Shown here piece after piece: positions 1 through 11,083 of a stretch of 26,503 bases of DNA. The DNA is from Pyrrhoderma lamaoense (taxonomy: Eukaryota; Basidiomycota; Agaricomycetes; Hymenochaetales; Hymenochaetaceae). Position 1 is the first letter of the stretch. Each line of letters starts with the position of its first letter. The notes below the pieces were generated by a model. That model worked only from the letters and a program-made list of their open reading frames with translations. It was not told the DNA's origin and did no database searches. Location: contig NBAZ01000064.1 of assembly GCA_002794735.1 (NCBI GenBank), forward strand, positions 1 to 26,503. The letters run 5' to 3'. The position numbers were made by a program, and so were the translations under genes.

Positions 1-2266
1 TCACTGACACGTGTTGAGCATATTGGCAACAAGCCCCGGATGTCATGTACTAAGCAAATTAATGTTGGTAAAGAGGTCTCTTCTATCTCATACTCTCCGA
101 TGGTAAGCGAATTGTATTGGGATCATACGTAGATGCTGTAAGTGTATGGGATGTAGAGAGTGGTAAACAGCTGCTCGGGCCATTACATGGACAGTCAAGC
201 CTCATTAAGAGCGTCGCTTACTCTGCGGACGGGAGATATATTGCATCAGGATCTGGGGATGGTACGGCCCAGGTTTGGGAGGCTCTCACTGGCGAGAGTG
301 CTTATAGCCCACTTGTCGGTCATTCAGAGTCGGTCAATTCTGTTGCTTTCTCTGAAGACGGGAAGTATCTAGCATCGGGTTCTCAAGACATGTCTGTTCG
401 CCTATGGGATGTTGAGAGTGGGGCGCCTGTCGGAGAACCATTTAGAGGGAGTTCATTCGTGGAAAGTGTCGCATTCTCACCCAACGGGCGCTATCTTGCA
501 TCAGGATCATTGTTTCAAACTATCACTATCTGGGAGGTGCAAAGCAGAAAGATGGTCTGCCAACCGTTCAAAGGCCACTCAAGCTCGGTCACCTCCCTAT
601 CGTTTTCTCCAGACAGCAGTAAGATAGCATCGGGGTCATGGGATAGCACTATTTGTGTATGGGAAGTATCTACAGGAGATTTATTGCGCACATTCTTTGG
701 AGATGGCATGGGATGGGTATTATCTATTGCGTATTCTCATGACGGCAAACACATTTTGTCGGGTTCCGAGGATAAAGTGGTAAGAATGTGGAACGAGGAA
801 GACGATGACGCCCCTCCAGAAAGATTCGAAGGCCACACGGGCTGGGTTAAGTCTGTCTCCTTCGCACCTGACGATGAGCATTTCGCATCTGTTTCAGATG
901 ATGGGACGATTAGGTTCTGGGCTGTTAAAGGAGGAGTGACAGGATCAACATTTGAAGGACAAAGAGGCGTGATGATAGCGATTGCAGTTTCACCGAGAAC
1001 CGGAAAATTTCTTGTTTCCGCCTCCAATGATAATACAGTCTACGTGTGGGATGTAGAGAGCGGAAACTTGATCCTTCAACGCCATTCTTTCCAGGTTACT
1101 TCAGTGGCATTTTCGTCTGATGAAAATCATTTTGCTTCGGATCTGCCGATTCTTTGATACGAATATGGAATATGATCGACGACCATTTTATCACATGCAA
1201 CGGTCACACTGGCTGCGTTCGCTCAATCGCTTTTTCCCCTAATGGCGTACATCTCACATCAGGCTCTGACGATAGGTCAATCCGAGTATGGAACATCGAA
1301 AATGGTTCAATGAAAACAGAACCATTCACTGGGCACACTCGTAGAGTCCTCGCAGTCTGTTACTCTCCTGACGGAAAGAAGATTGCCTCAAGCTCAGAAG
1401 ATGAAGTTGTCCGAATCTGGAATGCTTCAAGTGGTGATCTACTTTCCACTTTCAAGCGATATTCAAGTTTTTACAACTTTAATCGAAGATCAAGCTTGAT
1501 CAATCCTATCAATTACTCCCACGATGGACAATATACTATACTCCACAAAAGTTTTGCGACACACCTTGTAATTCATTTGTCGTAGATATTGTACAAGAAC
1601 TACACGTCTTCGTTCTAATCAACTATGTATGTTAGCTAAAGATAATAGATAGATTTATATGTATATAAATTGATAATACTATATACTAAGTCTATATATT
1701 TTTTCATTAAAATCTCATGCTGTCGCAAAACTTTTGTGGAGTATAGTATCGTCTCTGGATACGATGACGACACAATTCAGGTTTGGAATACTGAAACTGG
1801 CAAAGCAGCGTGTAGCCCAATGATAAAGCTTTCGAACTTTGTAACCTCGGTATGCTTTTCTCCCGATGGGAAATGGATAATATCAGGATCTTGGCACAGA
1901 ACTGTTTGTATATGGAACGTATCGACTGGCGAGCTCTTCTTTCAACTTCGTGTTGCATCACCTATCAGCTCTGTCGCTGTCTTCCCTACGTCTAACAGTG
2001 AATATATCAAATTTGCCTCAAGCTCAGATGATGGGACAATTCATGTTTGGTCCGTAAGTGTAGAGGCAAAAGGGAAGCTCTGGAACTTGGAAGATAACGG
2101 ATGGATTACTGGCAGTAATGGTGATTTATTGATGTGGATTCCCTCAGATCTCCGTCACTCCCTCGTGTATGGATCACACACACTGAATACACAATTCTCA
2201 ACAACATTTGATTCTTCAATCTATCAAGGCGACAAGTGGACTGACTGTTTCTCTCCCTTTTCATAA
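1..2266 (+). pseudogene. Copy A: 3' part of NACHT-WD40 NLR gene, frameshifted and transposon-hit
   Basis: This is the last exon of an NLR-like gene whose 5' part lies outside the window. Base 1 falls in the linker just before the propeller (residues SLTRVEHIGNKPRMS, reading frame 1). It then encodes WD40 repeats with the usual ASGS.D.T(I/V)R(I/V)W pattern. It ends in the family tail (LLMWIPSDLRHSL...W.DCF) and a TAA at 2264-2266. Compared with copy D it has a 1-nt deletion at about 98 (TCTCC-GATGG where the paralogues have TCTCCTGATGG). A second 1-nt deletion lies at about 1139 (TCGGATC for TCGGGATC). A 211-bp inverted-repeat element sits inside blade 12. Both deletions leave good WD40 coding on each side, so decay is recent or the deletions are consensus errors. 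The transposon is real in either case. The WD40 identity is certain; the pseudogene status is likely. Confidence 0.85.
1536..1746. mobile_element. MITE-like DNA transposon with 26-bp perfect TIRs and TA target duplication
   Basis: A 211-bp element starts CTATACTCCACAAAAG at 1536 and ends CTTTTGTGGAGTATAG at 1746. The termini 1536-1561 and 1721-1746 are perfect inverted complements over 26 bases. TA dinucleotides flank it at 1534-1535 and 1747-1748. Removing the element and one TA restores an uninterrupted blade reading GQYIVSG, as in the paralogues, so the boundaries are exact. The interior is AT-rich, too short for a transposase, and has no long open frame. A TA duplication with TIRs is typical of non-autonomous Tc1/mariner-type elements (family knowledge). 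I cannot name the family, and I saw no second copy in this window. Confidence 0.9.
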
Positions 2267-3559
2267 CGTGTACTCTTCATGCTACAAACTCATTTGTAGT
2301 ACTATTTATTCTTCAATATTTTATACTACATGCATCGCACTGTTCTCGTATTATACTTATATCTAAAAAGGTGGTAACTTTTTTATATCATGCTTTGCGC
2401 ATGTAAAAATGATTGTTATCATCATTTGTAACTCATTTGAAATCAACTTGGAGACACTCAGAGTGGTTATATGAAACTGAAAACATTTGTACCAGGCAGA
2501 GTAACTAATAAATGTTAGATACATAGAATATGTAAAATACTAAAATACTAATTCTTTGTGAGAATTTGCAGGGATGATATTTCTTCTCTGAATTGGTCTA
2601 AATCTCGGCTTATTGCACATTTTCTTGTATTATGGAGTTGAATTAACTTTAGAGGGTCTTGAATTCTCTTGCTATTAACTTGCAACCCATCTTACATAAG
2701 TGATCATCATTAAGAAGTGATACTGATAAACATACAGCTTCCATGAGGCTCTCATTCGTATTGACCCCTATTCATTCCCACCTCATTATTTTACCCTTCT
2801 AACTGTTCTTCAAACCTCACAAAGTATCAATTTATATAATAATACTGCATTTGCCCTATACGCAAAAGTCGGCCGAAAGTGTGAGAATAGATGCTGGATA
2901 CGTTGTTAGAGTAGAGCAGCCTCGAAACTTTCAATGATCTGTACCTCAGTATATTCATGATTTTTAACTGAACACGTTCTCTACGACATAAATTGATGTA
3001 CTAGTGTCAGAAAGCAGCACACATATCTTATGTCCTCCTGAGACATAGCATATAAAAATGTTTCTTCACTACTTCCTATCACGCGATTGCATGTGTGTTC
3101 TGTGTTTTTGCTGAAACCGCTAAGCGATAGTAGTTTGTATATACAAAACGTGTATATGCCAAATAGTCGAGCTCAAAGCCTTAAGAGTAGTCATACATGT
3201 ACATGTAATCATCTCTCGGTGAGCTGCCTTGAGAGTGGAGATAACCAGTACCCCTGAGCATTAAATTTCTATGTATTACGATCATGAAGATGGCAAGCTG
3301 ATAGAAGCACATATTATATCCATCAATCGCCTGAGAACCCCATGACTGGCCTAGCCTCAACAAATTCGTTTCTATCTGAGATAAAGCACCGCATTCCCAC
3401 ATTCTCATACCAATTCTATATCTATTATCAATAACTGATCCGTCAAGCAGCCTTATGGCATAGCTTGTATGCTGAACAGGACTTTCTCTCTCATCTGAAC
3501 CTCGAAGCTTTATCGTCTAAATCATATTGTCTGAAACAAAGCAGATGAGAGTAGCGGCC
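2267..3559. other. Intergenic A-B, no gene recognised
   Basis: These are about 1.3 kb of AT-rich sequence between the stop of copy A and the start of copy B. I see no family-like coding, no transposon termini and no RNA gene. A 75-codon open frame on the minus strand near 3181-3408 has no recognisable motif and is probably chance. The last few hundred bases should contain the promoter of copy B. Confidence 0.5.
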
Positions 3560-6500
3560 ATGAAATCCTTTTATACTCTTCTAGGTCTGATCAAAGATAT
3601 TCAGATGGTCGGTCCTTAACTGACTAATTATCACCTCTAGTATCACGATCCGACGTGACTTTTTCAGGGAAATCGAAGGCACCAGATCTATACGCGAGAG
3701 TTTCGTTTGGAAATGAGAGCTATAGAACACGATCTATCAGTGAGTTACCACCCGCTGGAACGAGACTTTTCCTATGTACGCTACACAGTTATTCGATTGA
3801 TTTGATTATCGAAGCTAATAGCACCGCCCTGGATAAGTACTTGCTCAAGTCATGACACCAGATTTACCATCAATCTGATGAAGGAGGGTTTAAAAGATAG
3901 CAGAATCGGAAGTAAGGACTGTTCTTTAGATGAGATACTTAGGGAGGGCGGTGAAGGTGAGTGTAAAACAAGTATTCACACACAAAGCGCTAATAGGTTG
4001 TAAAAAGATGTTTGTATTCCTTTACAATCTAAATCCGGATCACAATGCTCGATTTTTTTGTGTCTTCGACCATCCGATGAAACGAGGAACGCCGAGATAA
4101 CCCTCGTGAATCTTGCTCGCATCCTACTCGATATCAATACATCTAACGATTATAGCTTTGTGGAGAATGTCAACATGATGTTCGACATAGCAAAGAATGC
4201 AGCGAAAAGCGATGCATGCCAATCACTAGTGAATATAGGCTATAAGATCACGGCATTTGTTGAGTTTGGTAACAGTATAGCAGATGTGAGTACTTATGTG
4301 CTGATAACAAGCCATGATACTTTTGTTGACCGAACTACTAGGCAAGTCCATATCTGAAATTAGCATGGTGTATAACGACGGCATTCCTAAAAGCAAGTCC
4401 AATGTTAATTTACAAACGAACTGAAACTGAGATCTCTTAGATAATTGCGACTCAAACCAAAACTGATAAGCGAGTGAAAGATCTCGTAAAGAACCTGATG
4501 AACCTGTTTCTGATCATCAAGGAGACATCAATTTTCGCAAACCCGTCTGAATCCTTACTTTCAATTATTACCAACATCCTCAACTTCATCACCCAGTGCA
4601 ATACCCTTATTCAAGACTATGCGCAAAAGAGTTTTATTGGTAAGTTAAGTAAACGTGTGTTGTAATGCGTATTTATTGGTCAAGTCTTTAGCCCGTGCGG
4701 TTTTACAAAATAAGAAAGCAGCGATAGATGATCTGGAGATAGCATTAGCAGATCTTGAAAAGGATCTGAGCCTGGCGTTTGAAAGACAGGAAACTATTGA
4801 GGTAGAAATTAGGTCACTTAAAATGGGTAAGCTAGAAGTATTGAGTCTCAGTAGTCATATATTTACTAATTACTTGGTGCAGAGTTGGAAAAGAAGCTTC
4901 AGCCAAGGTATGAGAGGGGACGTGATCGTCAAAGATGTTGTGAAGGGACGCGTACCGAGTTGTTGAAAGAGATTGACGAGTGGGTACAAGACGTGAATAC
5001 GTCTAATGTATTCTTCCTTCTTGGACATGCAGGGACTGGTAAAAGCACAGTCGCTACTACGGTTGCAGAGAAATACGAGCGTCTGAGACAACTTGGTTCA
5101 CGCCAATACTTTATGAGAGGACAGAGTGATCCTTTCTTCATATTCCGCACTATCGCATATGGTCTAGCAAGACAAAATCTGGCGGTTGCTCGAGCTATCA
5201 AAGCACAACTTGATGATAATGAACTGGAAACAGCTACGCCAGATAGAGCATTCGAGATTTTAATTCACGAACCGCTTCACGCACTTACGAAGAATGAGGG
5301 TACAGGCGGTATATTTCTTACCGTCCTAGATGCGATAGACGAATGCGGGAGCGAAGAGTCTCGAGGACCATATCTCAGGCTGATAAAGGAGAATTTGAAG
5401 AAGCTGCCTTCCAACTATCGTTTTCTTATCACGAGCAGACCAGAAAAGAGCGTCGCTTCACTTGAGGAACTAGAGCATTTGGGGGTACGCTACAAACATC
5501 TAGATCACGATTCAGATGACGCCAAGAAAGATGTGCTAAAATACATTCGAAGCAAGCTTTTGGAGTTGAAGGAAAGACGTGTGTTAGACATAGACCCGGA
5601 TTGGCCACGGGAGAGTGATATGAATGCCCTGGGGGATGCTGCAGGTGGTCTATTTATATGGGCATCAACTGCTATGAAGCTTATCGAAAGTAAGAAAAGG
5701 AACAAGACGGCTGAACTGAAGCGACTTGTACGCACAAAATCACTATCACTTGACAATCTATATGCAACTGTATTCGAGAATTCTCTTGATTGGGACGATG
5801 CGACGAGACGAGACTTTCCAAAGGTGTTTTCACTGATTCTATTTGGTAAAGAGCAACTTACGGTTTCATCTATTGATGCGTTGATGGGGCTTGAAAATGG
5901 GACGACAAAGAGCATTCTCGAGTGTTTACGCTCACTAGTGGCTTTTGACCCTAGTCAAGTTGTTCGTCTGTACCACACTTCCCTGTATGATTACCTCACA
6001 TCGAGTGGAACGCGTGGAAAAGCATGGTTTATTGATGAGAAAAAGGAGATGGTGTATCTCTCTCTGCGATGTTTCAAGGTGATGGAAGAGCTTCGGTTCA
6101 ATATTTGTGACTTGGAGACATCGTACAAGCTGAATAGGGACGTACCCAGAATTGAGGAACGAGTAAGAGATAATATTCCTGAATCGCTACGATATGCATG
6201 TCGCCATTGGTCTTCTCATCTGCGCAGGGTCCCTTACTCGATTGATCTACTGGATCATCTCGAGCCCTTTACGTTCAACCGATTGTTGTATTGGATCGAA
6301 GTGCTTAGTCTAACTGGCTCAGTGTACGCATTCCTTATGCCGTCACTTGAAAATGCCCTCACCTGGATAGGGGTTAGTTACTATATGTTTATTCATGACT
6401 ATAACTAATACCCATGCAGGAAAAGCAGCAGCAATTATCAACATTACTCCAAGATGCCCACGATCAGCTTCTAACATTCATTGATCCCATCTCCCAAAGT

Positions 6501-8630
6501 AGTCCGCATATATACATGTCATTCCTCCCGTTCCTGGAAAAAGATTCCATTGTTTCTGAGCACTACACCGAACGAGCACAGTCACTAACAGAGGTAGACT
6601 ATATTGGTGACAAGCCCCGAATGGCAGGTACTAAACAAATCATTAATGTTGGAAACATTATCCGCTCTACCTCGTACTCTCCTGATGGTAAACGAATTGT
6701 ATCTGGGTCATTTGAAGGCGCTGTCAACGTATGGGATGCAAGTACTGGAAAATTACTCCTCGGACCACTTCTTGGTCATTCACTTGACGTTGCGGCTGTA
6801 GTGTTCTCCCCTGATGGGAAATTCATCGCGTCGGGAGCTCTTGATTGGAAAGTACGGGTATGGAATGCACTTACTGGTGAGAGCGCTTACAACCCACTTG
6901 TCGGCCATTATGGAAAGATCAATTCGATTGTCTTTTCTCGAGACGGTAAATATATAGTATCGGGTTCGTTTGACAGGACTATTCGATTTTGGGATGCTAA
7001 GAGTGGTGTGCTAGCCGAAAAGCCGTTGAGAGGGCACTCAGATGAAGTAGAATGTATCTCGTTCTCACCAAATGGACACTACCTCGCATCAGGGTCAGCA
7101 GACTTAAGCGTAGTTGTCTGGGACGTACAAGGAAAAAAGATGATTTTCAACACATTAAAAGGCCACTCAGGCCCAGTCAAATGCGTATCGTTTTCTCCAG
7201 ACAGCGAGAAAATTACATCAGGTGTAAAGGGTTGCGCTACCTATGTGTGGGAAGTGTCGACTGGCAGCTTACTGTATATGTTTTCTAAAGATGACATAAA
7301 CTCAGATGCATATTCCTATAATGGCAAATATATTTTGTCAGGATCTTGGGATAGCATAGTAAGGATGTGGGATACAGAAGACAGCGATGCTCCCCGAAAG
7401 TATTTCGGGGTCATATTCGCCCTGTTTTTTCTGTCTCATTCGCACCTAACTGTAAGAACTTCGTCTCTGGGTCATATGACAAAACAATCAGGATCTGGGA
7501 TATTGGAGGAGGAGTGTCAGAAACAAAGTTCAAAGGGCAAACAGGCTCCATAGACGCAATTGCGATTTCACCTAGGACTGGAAAGTTTCTTGTTTCCGGA
7601 TCCACCAGCTTTGTTAACACAGTGTGCGTATGGAATACAGAGAGCGGAAAGTTGATCAAAGGTCCACTAAAAGGACATACCAAGGGTGCAGTCCGTCGCA
7701 TTTTCATCTGACGAGATTCACTTTGCTTCGGGATCGGAGGACGCTTCTGTACGAATATGGAATATGATCGACGACAAATTTGTCACATGCAAAGGTCACA
7801 ATCGACGTATCAGCGCACTCACCTTTTCTCCTGATGGTTCTCAACTTGCCTCATGCTCTTACGACAAGTCCATCCGAATATGGGATGTCAAATGTAAAGG
7901 TGATATATTGGTAGAAGAGTCAATCGTCATGATGCATCCTCATGCTGTCCTCTCGATGTGTTATTCTTCTGACGGAGAGAAGATTGCCTCCGGATCAGCC
8001 GCCAATACCGTCAGTATTTGGAATGCTTCAAAAGGTGATCTACTTTCCACTTTTAAAGGACCATATAAGGAGTTCCTTTTCTTTTATCACTTATACCATG
8101 GATCGTACTTTGCCTCTGGATCTGAAAGTGAAACACTGCGAGTCTGGGACACTGATATAGATCGAGATGCATTCTTAGGTCATACGCATCGTGTGTCCTC
8201 AGTAAGCTTTTCACCCGATGGAAAATGGATCATTTCAGGTTCTTGGGACAAAACCGTATGTATATGGAATGCGTCAACCGGGGATCTCTTCTTTCAAGCT
8301 CGTGTTCCATCATTGGTTAATCATGTCGCCGTTTTCCCTACATCTGATAGTAAATATATCAAATTTGCCTCAAGCTCTGAAAGTGGAGTAATCCACTTTT
8401 GGTCCGTAGATGTCGAGTCAGAAGTAAAGAAATGGCGACTTGAAGACGATGGATGGCTCACTGGAGAAAAAGGTAATCTACTCATGTGGATTCCTTCAGA
8501 TCTCCGTCGTTCTCTTGTTCAAGGGCCGCGCGCACTGAATACACAATTTTCAACAAAATTGCACTTGTCAGCATATCAGGGTGACCAATGGACTACTTGC
8601 TTCCCCTATAACAACTCAGATAGCTCATAA
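3560..8630 (+). pseudogene. Copy B: C2-NACHT-WD40 NLR-like gene, nine exons, three frameshifts
   Basis: Exons inferred by comparison with copies C and D: 3560-3584, 3641-3775, 3838-3956, 4008-4285, 4342-4392, 4441-4639, 4692-4826, 4883-6372, 6420-8630. Exons 1-3 plus the start of exon 4 give a C2-like domain, and exons 4-7 a helical region. Exon 8 is fully open: Walker A GHAGTGKST, Walker B LTVLDAIDECG, sensor FLITSRPE and the winged-helix segment YHTSLYDYL. Exon 9 holds the WD40 propeller and tail. Lesions: a 1-nt deletion in exon 2 at about 3753, which removes the WNETF reading; a 1-nt deletion in a C run at about 7391; and a net 2-nt deletion or 1-nt insertion at about 7687. Intron 5 uses a GC donor (GCAAGT at 4393). 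Intron 8 (6373-6419) carries an in-frame stop if unspliced. In this family NACHT binds and hydrolyses nucleotide to drive oligomerisation. If the indels are consensus errors, this is a working gene. Confidence 0.8.
4883..6372 (+). other. Copy B NACHT exon, intact
   Basis: This exon is 1490 bases with no internal stop, exactly the length of the matching exon in copy D. It opens with the family motif EGTRTELLKEIDEWV just before the P-loop. The catalytic set is complete: lysine and serine of GKST, aspartates of the DAIDEC Walker B, arginine of TSRPE. It ends at TWIG. After that a 47-bp intron (GTTAGT...CAG) leads to the propeller exon. So the nucleotide-binding module of copy B is undamaged although its C2 and WD40 parts are frameshifted. 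Confidence 0.85.
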
Positions 8631-9135
8631 CCTGCTTCCACTAATTTATAAAATCAACTATACTTCTACACGTGTCTCATTATGTCTTTCCAGTCTTCAC
8701 GTTATGTGATACCAATTTAGTAGTAGACTATTGATTAACTAGCACATTACCATGTATCACACAGTGACATTCGTCTGTATTGTCTTCCCTCAGACAAGTA
8801 GATACTGTAGAAATGTATAGAATAGAGCCCGAGTACAGTCAGAGTGGTACAAACTCATCTGGGAAGCCTAATAAGAAGCAGAGCGATATTTAAAGAGTAC
8901 GTTCAAGGTACTATAATAAAGCGTCACAACACGTATCACATGCATATGATCGCTGTTGTTATGGTAGTAAAGAGCACGCGCTGTCTTGACTAATATGAGA
9001 CACCACACCTTTTCCTCAATTAGCATTTTTCTACTCTTGTCCCACAACAGTGGTATTATACGTGAAGATCCTCTCTGAGTCGAAAAGCTATAATCCATTT
9101 CATCCTATATTTTTAACCATACCCTCCTACTAGCG
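8631..9135. other. Intergenic with a short fragment of the dispersed repeat
   Basis: No gene is seen. Bases about 8820-8905 resemble part of the repeat near 10570-10720. Shared pieces, in the same order, are AGAGCCC, AGCCTAATAA, AGCAGAG and TAAAGAGTAC, so this is probably a decayed or internally deleted copy. The final bases before 9136 form the 5' end of the small gene. Confidence 0.45.
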
Positions 9136-9924
9136 ATGCCTCGCCCTCATCCTCGTCCAAATAGATTACCTCCTAACGTCATTGATGAGCTCAAGGACAG
9201 ACTCTATCGCTACACCTTGAAATTCCAGAGAATTGCTGATCGCCTCCGTGAATCAAGAATACCGGAGGATGAATTCACACGTATAAATGCAATCGCCCAG
9301 GGTGAATGGGGACCAGGCCGCCTCTACCGGATACCCAAAGCAGATAATGAGGAAGAGCGACGCGCATTCTTTCAAATGATCGAGGACAGATATGCACTGG
9401 TGGATAGCACCACGGACTATCTTGAGTAAGTAACTCCTAATGTTTTTATCGCCTCGCTTCATTAAATTCAACTTAAATAGACTTCACAGATCTCAGTTAG
9501 CATTCTACTATGCTATTCTAGTTGTTCAAGAACAAGACTTAGCAGAAGAAGATTACATACGTATTTATCGTGAGGCTTGTGATAAAGCGTGAGCTAGTGC
9601 TAGTACTAGTACTACACTTCTATAGTAGATGAAACTTACATATATTACTTCTCTTACAGGATGTTGGAGTTAACTGGAAGGGATCGACGCGTTTCAAGAC
9701 AAGCTAATATGGCGTCTGAGATATACAATATTGTTCTGAAAAAGTTCAAATATAAGCTTGGTGAGGAGCCGGAGAGGGTAGTGAAAGTTAATGATTTTTT
9801 GAATAGTGCACTATATGGGCCCATCTATATGGTTGAGATTGATGGAAACCCCGAGGAAAGAAAGGATATTGAGGAGATGAGAGAGATTTTGGCTTCACGT
9901 ACTTCCGACTATATTGATGAGTAA
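9136..9924 (+). CDS. Small acidic protein of unknown function with internal duplication, three exons
   Basis: Exons 9136-9425, 9481-9588 and 9660-9924 join in frame (introns GTAAGT...TAG and GTGAGC...CAG) to give 220 residues and a TAA. I do not recognise the family. The product is hydrophilic and rich in charged residues, with no signal peptide or membrane segment. The halves look duplicated. Residues about 22-97 end in GPGRLYRIPKADNEEER...STTDYLE, and residues about 150-220 end in YGPIYMVEIDGNPEER...RTSDYIDE. The stop of exon 3 lies within a sequence (GAGTAATTAACTTCC) closely resembling the exon 1 donor (GAGTAAGTAACTCC). Splicing there to 9961 would instead extend the frame to a TAA at 10052-10054. 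It sits between two NLR copies on the same strand. Coding status rests on consistent splicing and the duplication, so a hypothetical protein. Confidence 0.65.
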
Positions 9925-10640
9925 TTAACTTCCCTCAAGCTTCCTGTATCTGTTATCTAGTTTTCAAGTTCTTTCAATTACCTTAACCAAGATACAAGTA
10001 TATGAGCTTGGCTCAACATTGACAATGCGTGTATATGTCCCCATCAACGCTTAAAAAATTTACTTAGATAGCCCGTGTAGATATAGTGAGTCATTCTATG
10101 CTTTGTATGTTTATATCGCTGTATGTTAGAGATCAAAGATTCCTCCAGGCTGTGAAGTCGCTATGATACTTGTGGAAACACGTCAAAGAAGAAAACAGCA
10201 TGTTTCACATCGTGCTTTTTAAGAGAGAAAACTTACCCCACTTTCATCTTCCAATAATTTGTAATTGGCGCGGCGCAACAGAGCAAGATTACTACTAGAG
10301 TTAAAAATGAATTAATATACTACTTTTTTTTATGCAAAGTAGCCAACCATGTAACCGCGTCCCTGAAAATGCCGGTGAAAACTAAAACTTTGGTCAGGGT
10401 TGGACCTTTGAGTCGTATTAAGTGGCGAGGACTTGGGATTTAGACTCTGCCTACACCAGACACGATGCTCAGGCTCAGTTTGAGTAACTCGACTTCGGTT
10501 GGAGCGTAGAGACTGACAGAGACCTTAAGGCGAGCTGAGACCTCACAGACAGGTAAAAGTAGTAGAAACGTATATAACAGAGCCCCGACCGAAGCTGCAG
10601 TTATAGACAAAAGTGCATGTATTCCGGTCCGCCCGGACGA
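9925..10640. other. Intergenic, upstream part of a possible transposon or LTR
   Basis: No gene is recognised. A TATATAA at about 10570 lies just before the segment shared with the inverted copy near 24.4-24.8 kb. It may be the promoter of a transposable element, for example a solo LTR, but I could not find both ends or a target duplication. Confidence 0.35.
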
Positions 10641-11083
10641 CTTGCAGTAAGGTCAGAGCGTTACAAGCGCGTCCAGGCGAGGCAGCCTAATAAAGCAGCA
10701 GAGTAGTAGATAAAGAGTACACGCGACTATCAGAGAGCTACTTCGCGGAAGGGGGGAGGGGTTGTAAGGAATTGAAAGGGAGTTGGCTGATAAACTATGG
10801 CCTCAAGTCTGGAGGCTTATATAGTAAAACGCGAGATAAAGGCAGATAATAGGAAAGCATGGCTTACAGGTGGCTTTACGTCACTGGACGAAGGGTTTAA
10901 GCTATCAGAAATGAGGGGGCCATACAAATGATCTCTATCCTTGAGTAAGAGTGGAAGGTGAAGCTGAATAGTAAGAGAAATGGACGAGGCGCGCGGCCGA
11001 GTAGTAGCAATGGACTTTCCGGGCGAGTTACAAAGTGCATTATTAATGCACTACGTCCGGCTAAACACTTAGTTGGTCCTACA
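10641..11083 (+). repeat. Dispersed repeat, copy 1
   Basis: This segment matches, in reverse complement, the segment 24400-24820. Matching landmarks in order are ACTTGCAGTA, AGCAGCAGAGTAGTAGATAA, a stretch with AAAGCATGG and CCAGTGACGT-like bases, CGCGCGGCCGAGTAG, the palindrome GTGCATTATTAATGCAC (about 11036-11052), CACTTAG and a final CCTACA. Copy 1 holds about 35 extra bases after GGTCAGAG. There is no coding. The end ...CCTACA, read in reverse as TGTAGG..., is compatible with an LTR end, which is only a suggestion. Confidence 0.7.

Noticed and set aside
1670..2266. Open frame beginning inside the transposon as a separate gene
   Set aside because: Its first residues come from the MITE and the rest is blades 12-14 and the tail of copy A. 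The ATG is incidental.
3181..3408. 75-codon minus-strand open frame
   Set aside because: No motif, no paralogue, no splice support. It lies in AT-rich intergenic sequence.
4474..4665. Independent 63-codon gene between C2 and NACHT exons of copy B
   Set aside because: It is exon 6 of the nine-exon model plus read-through into intron 6. The matching exon exists at 12252-12450 and 19114-19312.
5505..5915. Minus-strand open frame of 136 codons opposite the NACHT exon
   Set aside because: It lies wholly opposite a conserved NACHT exon. Similar minus-strand frames appear opposite copies C and D at the same place, as expected of shadows.
10350..11083. Calling a complete solo LTR
   Set aside because: A TATA-like site and a CCTACA end are suggestive, but no matching 5' end or target-site duplication was found.
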